DNA of 64,000 nt from Rhodococcus sp. HNM0563 (GTDB taxonomy: Bacteria > Actinomycetota > Actinomycetes > Mycobacteriales > Mycobacteriaceae). The stretch lies in assembly GCF_012726195.1 (NCBI RefSeq), contig NZ_JAASAF010000012.1, positions 1-64,000 on the forward strand. Direction: 5' to 3'. The translations under genes were made by a program, and so were the position numbers. The notes beneath the pieces were generated by a model. The model did no database searches. It was not told the origin of the DNA and saw nothing but the letters and a program-made list of their open reading frames with translations. This document shows positions 8,750 through 18,216 of the stretch, one piece after another (position 1 is the stretch's first letter; each line of letters opens with the position of its first letter).

Positions 8750-10252
8750 TCAGGTGCCGCAGAACGTCCGGAAGTTCTCGGTGAACTCACTGGATGCCGG
8801 AGTTGTGTACACCGCCCACTCGTCGCGGCGTTCGAAGGGATGCGTCACCACATCCAACAGTGTCTCGAACGGAGCGAGATCGCCGGCGGTCGCCGCGCGC
8901 AGTGCAGCATCCACCTGGTGGTTGCGTGGAATGTAGAGCGGGTTGACGCGATCCATCGCGTCCGCCGCCTCGGCATAGTCGCGGGTTCCGAGTGCAACGT
9001 GCCACCGATCCAGCCATGAGCCGATATGCTCGCGTGACACAAGATCGTCCAGGGGCGCCGAGTTACCGCGGAGTTCATCTGCGAGAGCACGGAAGGTGCC
9101 GGTCCAGTCCATACCGTGCTCGGCCATCACCGTCAGCAGGTCGTCGATCAGCGTCCGGTCGGTGACATGCCCGGCCAGACCGAGCTTGGTGACCATCCCG
9201 TTCCCGAAGTGATGTTCGTAGCGTTCGTCGAATCTCCCGAGTACCGCAGTCGCTGCCGTGATCGCATCGTCCGGCGTTGAGGCGACAAGCGTCAGCAGGG
9301 TCTCGGCGAATCGCGCCAGATTCCACTTCAGGACGATGGGCTGGTTGCCGAACGCGTAGCGGCCACCCTGATCGATCGAGCTGAACACAGCAGATGGGTC
9401 GTAGGCATCGAGGAAGGCACACGGGCCGTAGTCGATCGTCTCCCCCGAAATCGTCGTGTTGTCGGTGTTCATCACGCCGTGCACGAAGCCGATGTGCATC
9501 CATCGTGCCACCAGCGATGCCTGAGCGTCGACGACTGCCTCGAGGAATGCCAGGTAGCGATTCCCCTCTCCTTCCGCGGGCAGTTCGATCAGGTTCGGGT
9601 AGTGCCGTGCGATCGCGTAGTCGGCAAGGGTCTGCAGAATCTCGCCCTGCCGAACCGCGAGTTCGAACATGCCCACCCGCAGATGACTGGCCGCGACCCG
9701 GGCGAGCACGGCACCGGGCTCGGCACCGTTTCGGTGGACGGGGCGGCCCGTCGCCACCACCGACAGGGCACGCGTGGTGGGGATACCCAAGGCATACATG
9801 GCCTCGCTGACCAGATATTCGCGCAGCATCGGGCCTACCACCGCGAACCCGTCGCCGCCGCGGGAGAAGGGCGTCGGTCCCGACCCTTTGAGATGCAGAT
9901 CCACCCGCCGGCCGTCGCGGTCCACGAGTTCGCCGAGCAGCAGCGCCCTCCCGTCTCCGAGGAGCGGGGCGTATCCGCCGAACTGGTGACCCGCATACGC
10001 CATCGCGACCGGTGTCGCGTCGGGCGGGGTCGCGGCCCCGGACAGCACTGCGATCCCCTCGTCTTTGCGCAGTGCGCCTGCATCCAGCCGCAACTGCGTT
10101 GCGAGCTGGTCGTTGAGGACGAGGAGCGTCGGATCGGGTACCTCGGCGCCCTGCCACGACACACTGAGGTCACCCAATTCGTCGACGAAGGTGCTCTCGA
10201 AGCCGAATGCCGCCGTGTTCGCGTCTACTGGTGAATCCGGGATAGCAGCCAT
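8750..10252 (-). CDS. selO: SelO/YdiU family protein adenylyltransferase
   Basis: This 500-residue pseudokinase-fold enzyme belongs to the SelO (YdiU/UPF0061) family, which transfers AMP from ATP to Ser/Thr/Tyr of proteins and is linked to redox stress. The family hallmarks are visible: [18 protein letters not shown] at about 86-103, the [17 protein letters not shown] nucleotide-binding stretch near 119-135 with its lysine at 122, and VMNTDN in the catalytic loop followed by DYGPCAFLD near the metal site. The C-terminus ends in NFRTFCGT; many members end with a C/U-containing tail, so the terminal Cys is typical. The length is slightly greater than the enterobacterial form. It stands alone between convergent neighbours. 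Confidence 0.93.
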   Translation of the reverse strand: MAAIPDSPVDANTAAFGFESTFVDELGDLSVSWQGAEVPDPTLLVLNDQLATQLRLDAGALRKDEGIAVLSGAATPPDATPVAMAYAGHQFGGYAPLLGDGRALLLGELVDRDGRRVDLHLKGSGPTPFSRGGDGFAVVGPMLREYLVSEAMYALGIPTTRALSVVATGRPVHRNGAEPGAVLARVAASHLRVGMFELAVRQGEILQTLADYAIARHYPNLIELPAEGEGNRYLAFLEAVVDAQASLVARWMHIGFVHGVMNTDNTTISGETIDYGPCAFLDAYDPSAVFSSIDQGGRYAFGNQPIVLKWNLARFAETLLTLVASTPDDAITAATAVLGRFDERYEHHFGNGMVTKLGLAGHVTDRTLIDDLLTVMAEHGMDWTGTFRALADELRGNSAPLDDLVSREHIGSWLDRWHVALGTRDYAEAADAMDRVNPLYIPRNHQVDAALRAATAGDLAPFETLLDVVTHPFERRDEWAVYTTPASSEFTENFRTFCGT

Positions 10253-10311
10253 GCTTCGAGGGTAGTCACCTGGGCAATCACAACAACCGGAGGCAGCGCC
10301 GCCAGAGATTC

Positions 10312-10833
10312 TCAGGAGCCCTCGGACCTCACCTCGGGAGTCAGCACGACCAGAGGCATGAGCCGGTCGATCTTGGATTGAAAGTCCGCCAGCAACGGGT
10401 TGTTGGCCAGCACCCAGCTCGCGAACTCGTCGTAGTCCGCGCCTTCGAGGGCCCTGCCGGTCGCCTGGTAGGTGGTGTCCTTAAGTTCGATGGTGACCTC
10501 AGGATTCGCTTTGATGTTGTACCACCAGGCCGGGTACTTGTCCTCGATGAACGAGCTGACGAACATCGTGTCGCCCCGGTACAGAGGTCCCAAGGGAGTC
10601 GTGTGTCGCTTGCCGCTCTTGGCTCCCGTGGTGGTGAGCAGTATGAGATCCCCACCTGCGTAAGCACCGCCGACCTTGCCCGAGTTCTCGCGGAATTCCT
10701 TGATCACATCATCATTCCAGTTCGCGATGCTTCCGTCCTGGTCCCAAGCCTGATTCCATGGGGCATCGGGATCGTCGTAGTCGGTGATGTCGGGCTGATT
10801 CGGCTGTCCCGTGGTCGAATTGATTTCGCTCAT
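10312..10833 (-). CDS. Deazaflavin (F420)-dependent nitroreductase family protein
   Basis: This 173-residue split-barrel protein belongs to the Ddn/nitroreductase family, which uses reduced coenzyme F420 to reduce quinones or nitro compounds. The recognisable core is [15 protein letters not shown], a strand reading [11 protein letters not shown], and then [17 protein letters not shown]. The C-terminal half completes the barrel. The ATG at 10833 precedes the first family-like residues; the frame is open upstream to 10905 and the ribosome site is weak, so the start is not certain. The neighbours are not functionally related. Confidence 0.88.
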   Translation of the reverse strand: MSEINSTTGQPNQPDITDYDDPDAPWNQAWDQDGSIANWNDDVIKEFRENSGKVGGAYAGGDLILLTTTGAKSGKRHTTPLGPLYRGDTMFVSSFIEDKYPAWWYNIKANPEVTIELKDTTYQATGRALEGADYDEFASWVLANNPLLADFQSKIDRLMPLVVLTPEVRSEGS

Positions 10834-10971
10834 TATGCGAGTGTGTCGCGGATATAGGACGATCAGCGTCCTAAACGTGGCCGCCGCGGACAGGCCGGCC
10901 TGCACCCTGCCGCAGGGCGATCCGTCGGTCCGACCGCTCTGCTACGCTCCATCGCTGTCAGGGGGGGACAC

Positions 10972-11316
10972 ATGCCGAATCATGTCTTGAGAGTTGATCT
11001 TGATCGACTCTCGCAGCTGTCGGGCCGGCTCGACCAGCTCGCACGAAGCGCCGAATCGTTGAAGGTCGTACCGCACGAGCCCTGGATCGACGCTCCGGCA
11101 ACGAGCCTGTCGTCGCTTCGGACCGTCATCAGCATCTCCACCGACCTACTCGACACAGCACTGGTCGCTGCCGTCACCGAACGGTTCGAGGAAACCGCCG
11201 ACGTCATGCGCCAGACCGTAGCCCAGTACCGGAACGCCGACGACAGCGCGGCCGAACAGCTTGCCGCAACCTATCTGTCGGCCACCAGCACCTGGATCAC
11301 GAGCAGCGACACGTGA
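10972..11316 (+). CDS. Small ESX-type secretion partner with YxxxD signal
   Basis: This 114-residue, mostly helical protein has the size and layout of an ESAT-6-like type VII secretion target. Near its C-terminus it carries YRNAD (residues 86-90), a match to the general YxxxD/E type VII secretion signal. The ribosome site AGGGGGGA precedes the ATG. Its stop overlaps the GTG of the next gene (GTGA), so the two are translationally coupled. The partner carries the WxG motif, so the pair probably forms a heterodimer for secretion. It is the first gene of a four-gene operon ending at 16136. Confidence 0.75.
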   Translation: MPNHVLRVDLDRLSQLSGRLDQLARSAESLKVVPHEPWIDAPATSLSSLRTVISISTDLLDTALVAAVTERFEETADVMRQTVAQYRNADDSAAEQLAATYLSATSTWITSSDT

Positions 11317-13583
11317 CGCCGACGAGAACCCAGGTCGAAAACTGGACTCCCGGATCACTGCTCACCTGGCGAGACGGCTGGAGAAGCCTCGGAACCAGCA
11401 TCGAAAGGCTCTTCGACGACTACGTCGCCCACGTCGAGAAGGTCGACGGCCAGTACTGGGAAGGCGTGGCCGCCGAAGCAGCCTTCGAACGCGCCCACAG
11501 CGACCGCACCACAGCACGCTCCATCGTCGACACACTCGAGCGCGTAGCCGGAAGCATCACCACCGGGTACCACGCGATCAAAGGCAACCTCGACGGTGCA
11601 CGCGACGCTCTCGCCACCGCACAGGAGAACTGCTTCACCATCACCGAGAATCTCGAGGTGATCGACCCCCGCACCGAAGAGGACGCAGACCGCGAGGCGT
11701 TCCGTGTAGGGCTGCAGATCAATCTGCAGCGTTATGCCTCACTCGCCGAGCAGGCCGATCTCGACCTGACTCGCAGTCTTGAAGAGGCCCGCACCAGCTT
11801 GCGGATCGCCTTCACCTCCGCAGCCGCGCTCGGTGACACTCAGGCCGTGGCCGACGCCACAGCCCTCACGACCGGCAATGCCGACGCCGAAACCCTGCAC
11901 CGTATAGCCGAATCGGGGACCCTCACAACCGAACAACTCGCCGACCTGCGCTCCGGCGAACCGACTTCGATATCCGCATCCCAGATGGAATATCTCAACA
12001 CCATGGCCCGTTCGCTCGACGCACTCAGCCCACAAGAACTGGAGCAGTTGATGTCGACGCTGCCGGAGGATGCACGAGCGGGTCTGGCCAACTCGTTGCA
12101 GATCATCTCGACCGACGCCGTCACCGTCGCGACCAGCGGAGACCCTGACGTCCCCGCTCGAGGCAGCTTCGACCTTCTCCCCGAAGGCATCCGCGACTCA
12201 CTGTCCCGGGACGACCGGGTGGTCCACAGCGTAGAAGCGGTCGGAGGCACCGCGCTCAGGCAGACCACCCTTCACGGCGTCCCGGACACTCACGCCATCG
12301 CGTCGATCGTCGCTGCAGGAGACGGCGACTACCGCCACGGCAGCGACCTCGACAAGAACCTCCTTGCCGCAGGTCGCGAGTACCTCGAAGCACAGGTCAC
12401 ACACGATCAAGGCCCCCAGCGCCATATGACCATCTTCGAAGTCGACGGCCACCTGCCGGGCGATCCGTACCTCGACCCGATATTCGCAGCGGTTTCCGAC
12501 GATCGCGTTGTTGTCGAGCAGACAGTCACGGATGCGAATGGATCGGATTTCATACGAGACATCCTGACCCACTCGTGGTCCGATGAATCCGCCGCAGCGC
12601 CGATGTTCCACTTCGACGAACTCGAAGGTGCCGTCCAGGATCCGAACGATCCCGTCGATGTCGCGGAAGCCACCCGGAGCGGCCGGATCATGTCGGCGGT
12701 CGCGTCGGCGATGAGCACAGATGCTGCGTGGCAGCAGTTGTCGAGCATCCCCGGCACAGGTCACCAATCGATCGGCGAGGTGAATCCCGAACTGGTGCGC
12801 ACCATTTCCCACAGCATGACGCCGTACATTCCTAGACTCGTCAACATCGGGCTGGACGACCGCCCAGGGTTCGATAATGAAGGCTGGCTGGATCCGATCG
12901 GGAACGAAACCTACCTTGGTTCTGCAAACGTGTTTGCAGCCCTGAACACCGACGAACTGGCCGGGAAGTGTCTGAATAGCCGTGCACTGGAGGAGGCCAC
13001 TGCCGCCGAATTCCGGTACGGTCAGAACCCCTACGAAAGTGGGGCAACAAACCACCTCACAACTGCCGGTCGTCTGCTCGGGTTGACAGATCGAGGTATC
13101 GAACTGGCCATCCAGGACCAACACAACGATACAGCTGCTCGAGAAAAAGAGCTGTACGACAGGAAAGCCGACGCATACAATGCCGTGACATGGGTCGGCG
13201 GACACGTGATACCCGGCTCCGATCTTTTCTTCGATCTAGTGTCCGCAGGGGGAAACCCTCTCAAGGACATCATTATTGGCACGCAACCCGCCGACGCAAA
13301 CATTGCCGACATCAACGATCCGGCCTTGACGAGGCATTACTATCTGTCACTGACCGGTGCGCACGCACTTCCCCCTGAAATTGCGTTGAGGTACCCATAC
13401 ATCGTCGATGAGAACGGCTCGATAAAGCCTTACGCGGAAATACTCGGGCCACGAGTTCCAGACGATCATGCGAATCGACGCGAGGGGGAATTGAGGGAAG
13501 TATTCAATCTGTACGGCCCTCAGCAAGAGCAGGGATCCGCCATAAACAATGCCTACGGTCTGGTGAGACGAAATCATGTTTGA
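11313..13583 (+). CDS. Large type VII secreted protein with N-terminal WxG domain (TPR-repeat-region type)
   Basis: This is a 756-residue protein. Residues 1-110 look like a WXG100-type helical hairpin, with W49-E50-G51 in the turn. Residues 110-170 continue as helices, and the rest (from about 190) is the globular region that annotation pipelines label TPR repeat region in mycolic-acid actinobacteria. No signal peptide is present, as expected for a type VII substrate. The GTG start overlaps the previous stop, and the end overlaps the next gene by 8 bases. From about residue 192 to the end it is closely related to the lipoprotein encoded at 14361-16136. Toxin-like activity is possible, but no catalytic motif is visible. 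Confidence 0.75.
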   Translation: MTPTRTQVENWTPGSLLTWRDGWRSLGTSIERLFDDYVAHVEKVDGQYWEGVAAEAAFERAHSDRTTARSIVDTLERVAGSITTGYHAIKGNLDGARDALATAQENCFTITENLEVIDPRTEEDADREAFRVGLQINLQRYASLAEQADLDLTRSLEEARTSLRIAFTSAAALGDTQAVADATALTTGNADAETLHRIAESGTLTTEQLADLRSGEPTSISASQMEYLNTMARSLDALSPQELEQLMSTLPEDARAGLANSLQIISTDAVTVATSGDPDVPARGSFDLLPEGIRDSLSRDDRVVHSVEAVGGTALRQTTLHGVPDTHAIASIVAAGDGDYRHGSDLDKNLLAAGREYLEAQVTHDQGPQRHMTIFEVDGHLPGDPYLDPIFAAVSDDRVVVEQTVTDANGSDFIRDILTHSWSDESAAAPMFHFDELEGAVQDPNDPVDVAEATRSGRIMSAVASAMSTDAAWQQLSSIPGTGHQSIGEVNPELVRTISHSMTPYIPRLVNIGLDDRPGFDNEGWLDPIGNETYLGSANVFAALNTDELAGKCLNSRALEEATAAEFRYGQNPYESGATNHLTTAGRLLGLTDRGIELAIQDQHNDTAAREKELYDRKADAYNAVTWVGGHVIPGSDLFFDLVSAGGNPLKDIIIGTQPADANIADINDPALTRHYYLSLTGAHALPPEIALRYPYIVDENGSIKPYAEILGPRVPDDHANRREGELREVFNLYGPQQEQGSAINNAYGLVRRNHV

Positions 13584-14364
13584 GAAAAGAGTTCTGGGCC
13601 TGCTCTCAATCCTCGTATTGCTGACACCCGGCTGCACGAACTCACCGAACCCAGGAGCACCCGAGCCCTCCGAGCCTCCCGCAGATCCGCCTCTCCCCTT
13701 CACCAACTCTTGGTCCGCAGAGCCTGATATCGACCTATTCAGCCGCGGAGCGGAACTTGTCCGCGCATCAATCGAAGCCGGAATTCATGCCTCGTTCTTC
13801 TCCGTCAGCGAGTCGTTCCCCGGGTACAGCGATGCAATCGGCTATCCACACGTGAACTACAACGAGATTGCCGACACCGTCGCACGTGGGCGCCCGCGAG
13901 GAGGATGGATCTCGGACTTGACCTACCTCTATCACATAGCCGAGATCACTGAAACGCCCACCTCAATCATCGCAGAGGTCTGCGACGAACCAGTCACAGT
14001 CGACCCATACATTTCCGATCACCGTGTCAAGCATGGATTCTCATGGATCGTGGCGCTGACAAACACCGGCGGCGCGGCCGGCCTCCCAGGAGTTGTCGAC
14101 ACCGACCCCGACGGCTCCGACCCCCGCGCCCGCCGGGTACCCGACTGGAATGTGTTCGGTGCCTGGAACATCACCCAGTTACGTACAGGAGGACGCGATG
14201 CCTCCACAGCAATCGCCCACCCCGCATGCACCGAATGGTGGCTCGAACGGCATCCCGGGTCCGAAGTGCTAGGCAACTACACTTTCTCACCCGCTGGAGA
14301 GATTCCCGGAGAACCCCGCTTGCCGCAATATCCGGAATGGATCGGACCATCGGAAACTCAATGA
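13576..14364 (+). CDS. Lipoprotein of unknown function in a type VII secretion operon
   Basis: This 262-residue predicted lipoprotein has a basic start and hydrophobic run ending in LTPGC (Cys near residue 20), then a Pro-rich linker and a folded domain with several Trp/Tyr motifs and a few cysteines. I do not recognise a family. It overlaps the upstream effector by 8 bases and the downstream lipoprotein by 4 (ATGA), so all are made together. A surface-bound partner, chaperone or immunity role for the secreted protein is an inference from position only. Confidence 0.7.
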   Translation: MFEKRVLGLLSILVLLTPGCTNSPNPGAPEPSEPPADPPLPFTNSWSAEPDIDLFSRGAELVRASIEAGIHASFFSVSESFPGYSDAIGYPHVNYNEIADTVARGRPRGGWISDLTYLYHIAEITETPTSIIAEVCDEPVTVDPYISDHRVKHGFSWIVALTNTGGAAGLPGVVDTDPDGSDPRARRVPDWNVFGAWNITQLRTGGRDASTAIAHPACTEWWLERHPGSEVLGNYTFSPAGEIPGEPRLPQYPEWIGPSETQ

Positions 14365-16136
14365 CCAGACTCGGACACCTCACAATCACCGTCACACTCA
14401 GCACACTCCTCAGCAGCTGCACCGCTGCCCCCGCGGCCGGACCCACTGTCGACGAGACCCTGCACCGCATCGCCGAATCAGGAACCCTCACATCTGAACA
14501 ACTCGCCGACCTGCGCGCCGACGAACCCACATCGATACCGGCCTCACAGATGGAATATCTCAACACCGTCGCCCGCTCCCTCGACGAGCTCAGCCCGCAC
14601 GAGTTGCAGCAGCTGATCTCGACCCTGCCGGACGAGACACGAGCGGGTCTGGCCAACTCACTGCATATCCTCTCGACCGACACCATCAGCATCGCAACCA
14701 GCGGCGACCCGGACGTCCCTGCACGGGGCAGCTTCGATCTCCTCCCCGAAGGCATCCGCGACTCACTGTCGCGACAGGACCGGGTTGTGCTCGGCGTGGA
14801 GGCGCTCGGCGGCACTGCACTCAGACAGACCACCGTCCTCGGCGTCGAAGACACGCACGCCATCGCGTCGATCGTCTCTGCAGGAGACGGTGAGTACCGC
14901 AACGGCAGTGCACTCGACAGGCAACTCCTCGCTGCAGGCCGGGAGTATCTGGATGCGCAAGTCACACACGATCAAGACCCTCGAGGACAAATGACCATCT
15001 TCGAGGTCGACGGCTTCACCCCGGGAGATCCATACCTCGACCACATATTCGCAGCCGTCTCGGACGATCGGGTCGCAGTCGAGCAGGCGGTCACGGACGC
15101 GAAAGGCTCAGATTTCGTTCGAGACATTCTGACTCACCCGTGGTCCGATGAAGCCGCAGTGAAACCGATGTTCGACTTCGGCGAACTCGAAGGCGCCGTC
15201 CAGGATCCGAACGATCCCGTCGATGTGACAGAGGCGACACGGAGCGGACAGATCATGTCGGCGGTTGCATCGGCAATGAGCACAGATGCGGCGTGGCAGC
15301 AGATGTCGAGCATTCCCGGTACCGACCACCACTCGATCGGTGAGGTCAATCCCGAACTGGTGCGCACCATTTCCCACAGCATGACGCCGTACATCCCGAG
15401 CCTCGTGAACGTCGAAGTACCCGATCGGCCCGGCTTCGACGTCGAGGAGTGGACAGACCCAGGGGGTTCCCGAAGCTACCGCGGATCTGCCAACGTGTTC
15501 GCCGCGTTGTCGACTGACACGGAATCCGGAACGGATTTCCAATCACATGCTCTGGAAGAGGCAATCTCAGCCCAGATCCGATTTGGGACAGATCCGGACG
15601 CTTCACATTCGAGTCAGCACCTCGCCAACGCCGGCCAACTACTCGCGTTAACCGATAAAGGCATCGCCATAGCGGTTCAGGACAGCTATGACGACCAAAA
15701 TTCCCGCGAGCAAGCTGCATATGCACAGAAAGCCAAAGCATACAACGCGATGACCTGGCTCGGAGCGCGGGGCATCCCAGGTTCCGACCTGTTCTTCGAC
15801 ACAATCTCCGCCGGAGGGGAACCCTTGAAAGAAGCGCTGATCGGGACGACGCCGGATCCGGCGAGCTACACCACCGGCGATCGACCGAATTTCCGACGGC
15901 TCAGTTACCTTGGACTAGCAGCGATTCCAGATATTCCACCCGAGACCAAAGCAAATTATTCAACCATGTTCGACGACGACGGAAAGCTTCGCGCATACGA
16001 CGAGCTCTTCTCGTCAGACACAGGCGAGGCAGCATTGAAAAGTACCGAATACATCCTAGCCAAGCTACTCAGCGAGTTCGGTGACCATCACGTACTCCAG
16101 TTCGCATACGATGCCGTGAGTCCACCGCGCAACTGA
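14361..16136 (+). CDS. Lipoprotein paralogue of the upstream type VII effector
   Basis: This 591-residue protein starts with a lipoprotein signal (hydrophobic run, then LLSSC near residues 16-20) and then, from about residue 32, follows the 756-residue protein closely to its C-terminus: TLHRIAESGTLT, MEYLNT and PARGSFDLLPEGIRDSLSR all recur. The WxG secretion domain of the upstream copy is absent and replaced by the lipobox. The start codon ATG overlaps the preceding stop as ATGA, which supports it over the longer open frame. So the same globular module is apparently delivered by two export routes from one operon. Divergence rises toward the C-termini. A self-protection or receptor role is possible. 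Confidence 0.75.
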   Translation: MTRLGHLTITVTLSTLLSSCTAAPAAGPTVDETLHRIAESGTLTSEQLADLRADEPTSIPASQMEYLNTVARSLDELSPHELQQLISTLPDETRAGLANSLHILSTDTISIATSGDPDVPARGSFDLLPEGIRDSLSRQDRVVLGVEALGGTALRQTTVLGVEDTHAIASIVSAGDGEYRNGSALDRQLLAAGREYLDAQVTHDQDPRGQMTIFEVDGFTPGDPYLDHIFAAVSDDRVAVEQAVTDAKGSDFVRDILTHPWSDEAAVKPMFDFGELEGAVQDPNDPVDVTEATRSGQIMSAVASAMSTDAAWQQMSSIPGTDHHSIGEVNPELVRTISHSMTPYIPSLVNVEVPDRPGFDVEEWTDPGGSRSYRGSANVFAALSTDTESGTDFQSHALEEAISAQIRFGTDPDASHSSQHLANAGQLLALTDKGIAIAVQDSYDDQNSREQAAYAQKAKAYNAMTWLGARGIPGSDLFFDTISAGGEPLKEALIGTTPDPASYTTGDRPNFRRLSYLGLAAIPDIPPETKANYSTMFDDDGKLRAYDELFSSDTGEAALKSTEYILAKLLSEFGDHHVLQFAYDAVSPPRN

Positions 16137-16361
16137 ACTGGGCGCATCGCAGTGTGCCATAGTTGTTGACATCCAGGGATCTGAACTGCAGTTTCATGCG
16201 CTCACACCAACTCGACCGCATGATCAGGATTCACGGCCAAGCGTCGGCAAGCCCGAGCAATGTTCGACCACCCGACCCGATGATGAAGACCACATACGCC
16301 TTCCTCGAGGAGGCCATCACCCGAGGTCCTCAACCCTCCAGTCGCCGGCGCCGATCGGACG
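16137..16361. other. Spacer between the effector operon and a transposase relic
   Basis: There is no gene or clear terminator here. Short frames on both strands lack any signature. It probably contains degraded sequence associated with the insertion-element remnant that follows. Confidence 0.35.
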
Positions 16362-16884
16362 TCAGCGCCGGATGATCTGAATTGCCCGCCCGCCGAGCAT
16401 AAGGAAATCACAGACCACGAGTCCCCTGAGAATCTTGTAACCGCGCTGATCCTCGCGGCCGTGATCGCGCTCGACCGGATCGGACCACACCACCGGCACC
16501 TGCTCCCACGGCTGGCCTCGGACCAGGTCGAGCAGACCCAACTGGTTCGCCTTCACGACCATGACGTACTCGGCGCGGCACAGTTCGGGCAGCCCCCCGG
16601 GCGGTCGCCTCTGCATGCGCATCGCATCGATGGCTACCACCGCACCGGCGATGTCGAGTCCGCGCAACAGTGTCCGGACTGCGGGGATCTCGTTGCTCTT
16701 GTCGGCGGCGCGGACCTGTCCGAGCGCGAATATGTCCGTGGGTGACTGCCGAGATCAGATGCGGGGTGACCCCACGAGCGGGCGGGCACAGCGAATAGTT
16801 CTGCCGTCCACCTCCACGGCCACCGGACCGGTGTCGATCACGCGGATCGGGCACCGCGTCGAGCGCGGTGAATAGATCCGGCAT
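16362..16884 (-). pseudogene. ISAs1-family transposase remnant
   Basis: Fragments of an ISAs1-type (DDE, H repeat-associated) transposase lie in at least two frames. The first frame gives an N-terminal start resembling the family (DLFTALDAVPDPRDRHR), then a phrase resembling HLISAVTHGHI. A second frame (16362-16667) reads DIAGAVVAIDAMRMQRR, AEYVMVVKANQLGLLD and ERDHGREDQRGYKI, which in intact enzymes sit around the catalytic aspartates. Roughly a third of the expected length is missing and frameshifts separate the parts, so it is dead. I could not define terminal inverted repeats. Confidence 0.75.
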
Positions 16885-17008
16885 CGGTGTCGTCGGTGAC
16901 GACCTTGCTCTGCCGGGTCAGCTGGTCACGGCAGGGGTCGATCGGGACACTGTCCCGGCGGGCATGGGTAACTTCTCGCGGATGATCTGGATGCGTAAGA
17001 CACACCCA

Positions 17009-17241
17009 TGATCGATCCTAGTCTTCATGCCCGCCCGACCGGCCCAGCAGCACCCAAGTACAGATTCGAGAACTTCGACCCCGGTCGTCGGCGCCGCGAC
17101 CGCTGAGAGCACTCGGGCACTCGCATTGTTGTGGGCGCTGGCCGAGATCGGCGCCGCGACCGTCCTGCCCAGACACGGCGATCCTTGGCACACGGGGTCG
17201 AGACCGCTGTAGAAGCAGCATTGCGTATTGGTCCGGCCTGA
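17009..17241 (+). pseudogene. C-terminal fragment of an MBL-fold hydrolase
   Basis: A plus-strand fragment reads ALALLWALAEIGAATVLPRHGDPW, then, after a one-base shift, GVETAVEAALRIGPA before a TGA. This resembles the C-terminal tail of metallo-beta-lactamase-fold hydrolases, where LPGHGDPW with a metal-binding His is typical; here the Gly before the His is Arg. The N-terminal catalytic HxHxDH region is not found. It is a decayed relic in a decayed region, and the family call rests on a short match. Confidence 0.45.
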
Positions 17242-17282
17242 TCACCGCCCTCGTCGCTCTACACCGCCGCGCGGCGCGGCGA

Positions 17283-17822
17283 TCACGGCGTGGCCGACGA
17301 CCTCGCCACGAGTCGCTTCCAGACCTCGATGTCGGTGCGAGGGCCTCCCGGCGTGTCGGCTCCGTAGCGAGCAATCTCGCCGGGGATATCCAACGGTGCG
17401 ACCATTGCAGCACCCGGATACAACGCTTCTTCGATCCGCTCGTCGGGTACAAGCCAGCAGATCTCGAATTCGATCCCGTCGGGATCGCGGCCGTACAGCG
17501 CCTTGGTGGCGGCATGGTCCGCCGCCCCCGTCAATGCTCCCGCGTCGACCAGACGCTGACGCATGTCGTCGAGGTCGGTAAGTGTTTCCACCTCCCACGC
17601 AACGTGATACAGCCCGACCCTGCCCGGCACTACCGGACCGCCGCCCTGCGCCTGGAACAGTCCCAGATCATGATCGTTCGCCGATCCCGCGTGTCGGAGA
17701 AACGCACCACCGGGGAACTCCCCCGCCAATCGCTCGAACCCGAGCACGTGCTCGTAGAAGTGCAGACTGCGTTGCAGGTCCGCCACATACAGGACGACAT
17801 GATTGATGCCGCGCATCCCCAT
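17283..17822 (-). CDS. VOC family (glyoxalase/extradiol dioxygenase fold) protein
   Basis: This 179-residue vicinal-oxygen-chelate protein begins GINHVVLYVADLQRSLHFYEHVLGF, the standard first beta-alpha-beta unit with the first metal-ligand His. A second half follows with GLYHVAWEV (second His), DPDGIEFEICW (Glu ligand), and an acidic C-terminal extension. It resembles catechol-2,3-dioxygenase-like single-domain members. GAGGAGG lies eight bases before the ATG at 17822; a TTG two codons upstream is the alternative. It appears intact though surrounded on both sides by pseudogenes. The substrate is unknown. Confidence 0.88.
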   Translation of the reverse strand: MGMRGINHVVLYVADLQRSLHFYEHVLGFERLAGEFPGGAFLRHAGSANDHDLGLFQAQGGGPVVPGRVGLYHVAWEVETLTDLDDMRQRLVDAGALTGAADHAATKALYGRDPDGIEFEICWLVPDERIEEALYPGAAMVAPLDIPGEIARYGADTPGGPRTDIEVWKRLVARSSATP

Positions 17823-17946
17823 CGACAATCCCTCCTCGAAGGCCGCGCCGGGTCCGGTGCGTGAACTGTGAACCTGTCATTCTCCATCGAGCGTTCACCG
17901 CCGCGATCGCGCGTTCCCGAAGAGCGGAACCCGCACAATGCGCTCT

Positions 17947-18216
17947 CTACTCGCCCCTCCGGCGAATAGTGCGCGGAACCTCCAGTGCCGCGCGTGCACC
18001 CTTGTCATCACCGAGTCGCTCGGACAAGGTCCGCTCTGCGAGGCCCAGCGGCAACGCGGCGGAAAACTTCAGTCCCGATACCGCACTGGCCGCGACTGTC
18101 GGCGCGCGCCACGCAATCTGTGCGAGAGCGGCGGCCACATCGCGTGCGGTGACATCGGGCAGCAGGCGCAACGATTTCTCATCGATGCGTTGCCGAGGGT
18201 CGATCAGAGAGGGCAA
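17947..18216 (-). pseudogene. Helicase-like C-terminal tail (possible BrxHI relic)
   Basis: This minus-strand fragment of about 90 codons, without its N-terminus, includes RLLPDVTARDVAAALAQIA and then SGLKFSAALPLGLAERTL, ending in a stop. It reads like the tail of a large DEAD/DEAH-box helicase of the kind found in phage-defence islands. It follows directly, in another frame, the fragment I read as PglY. In type 2 BREX clusters a helicase (BrxHI) lies downstream of pglY, pglZ and brxD, so a large internal deletion could have joined them. The assignment to BrxHI is inference. Confidence 0.4.

Noticed and set aside
9075..10157. 360-codon minus-strand frame inside selO
   Set aside because: It is Arg/Gly/Pro-rich shadow translation of selO in another frame.
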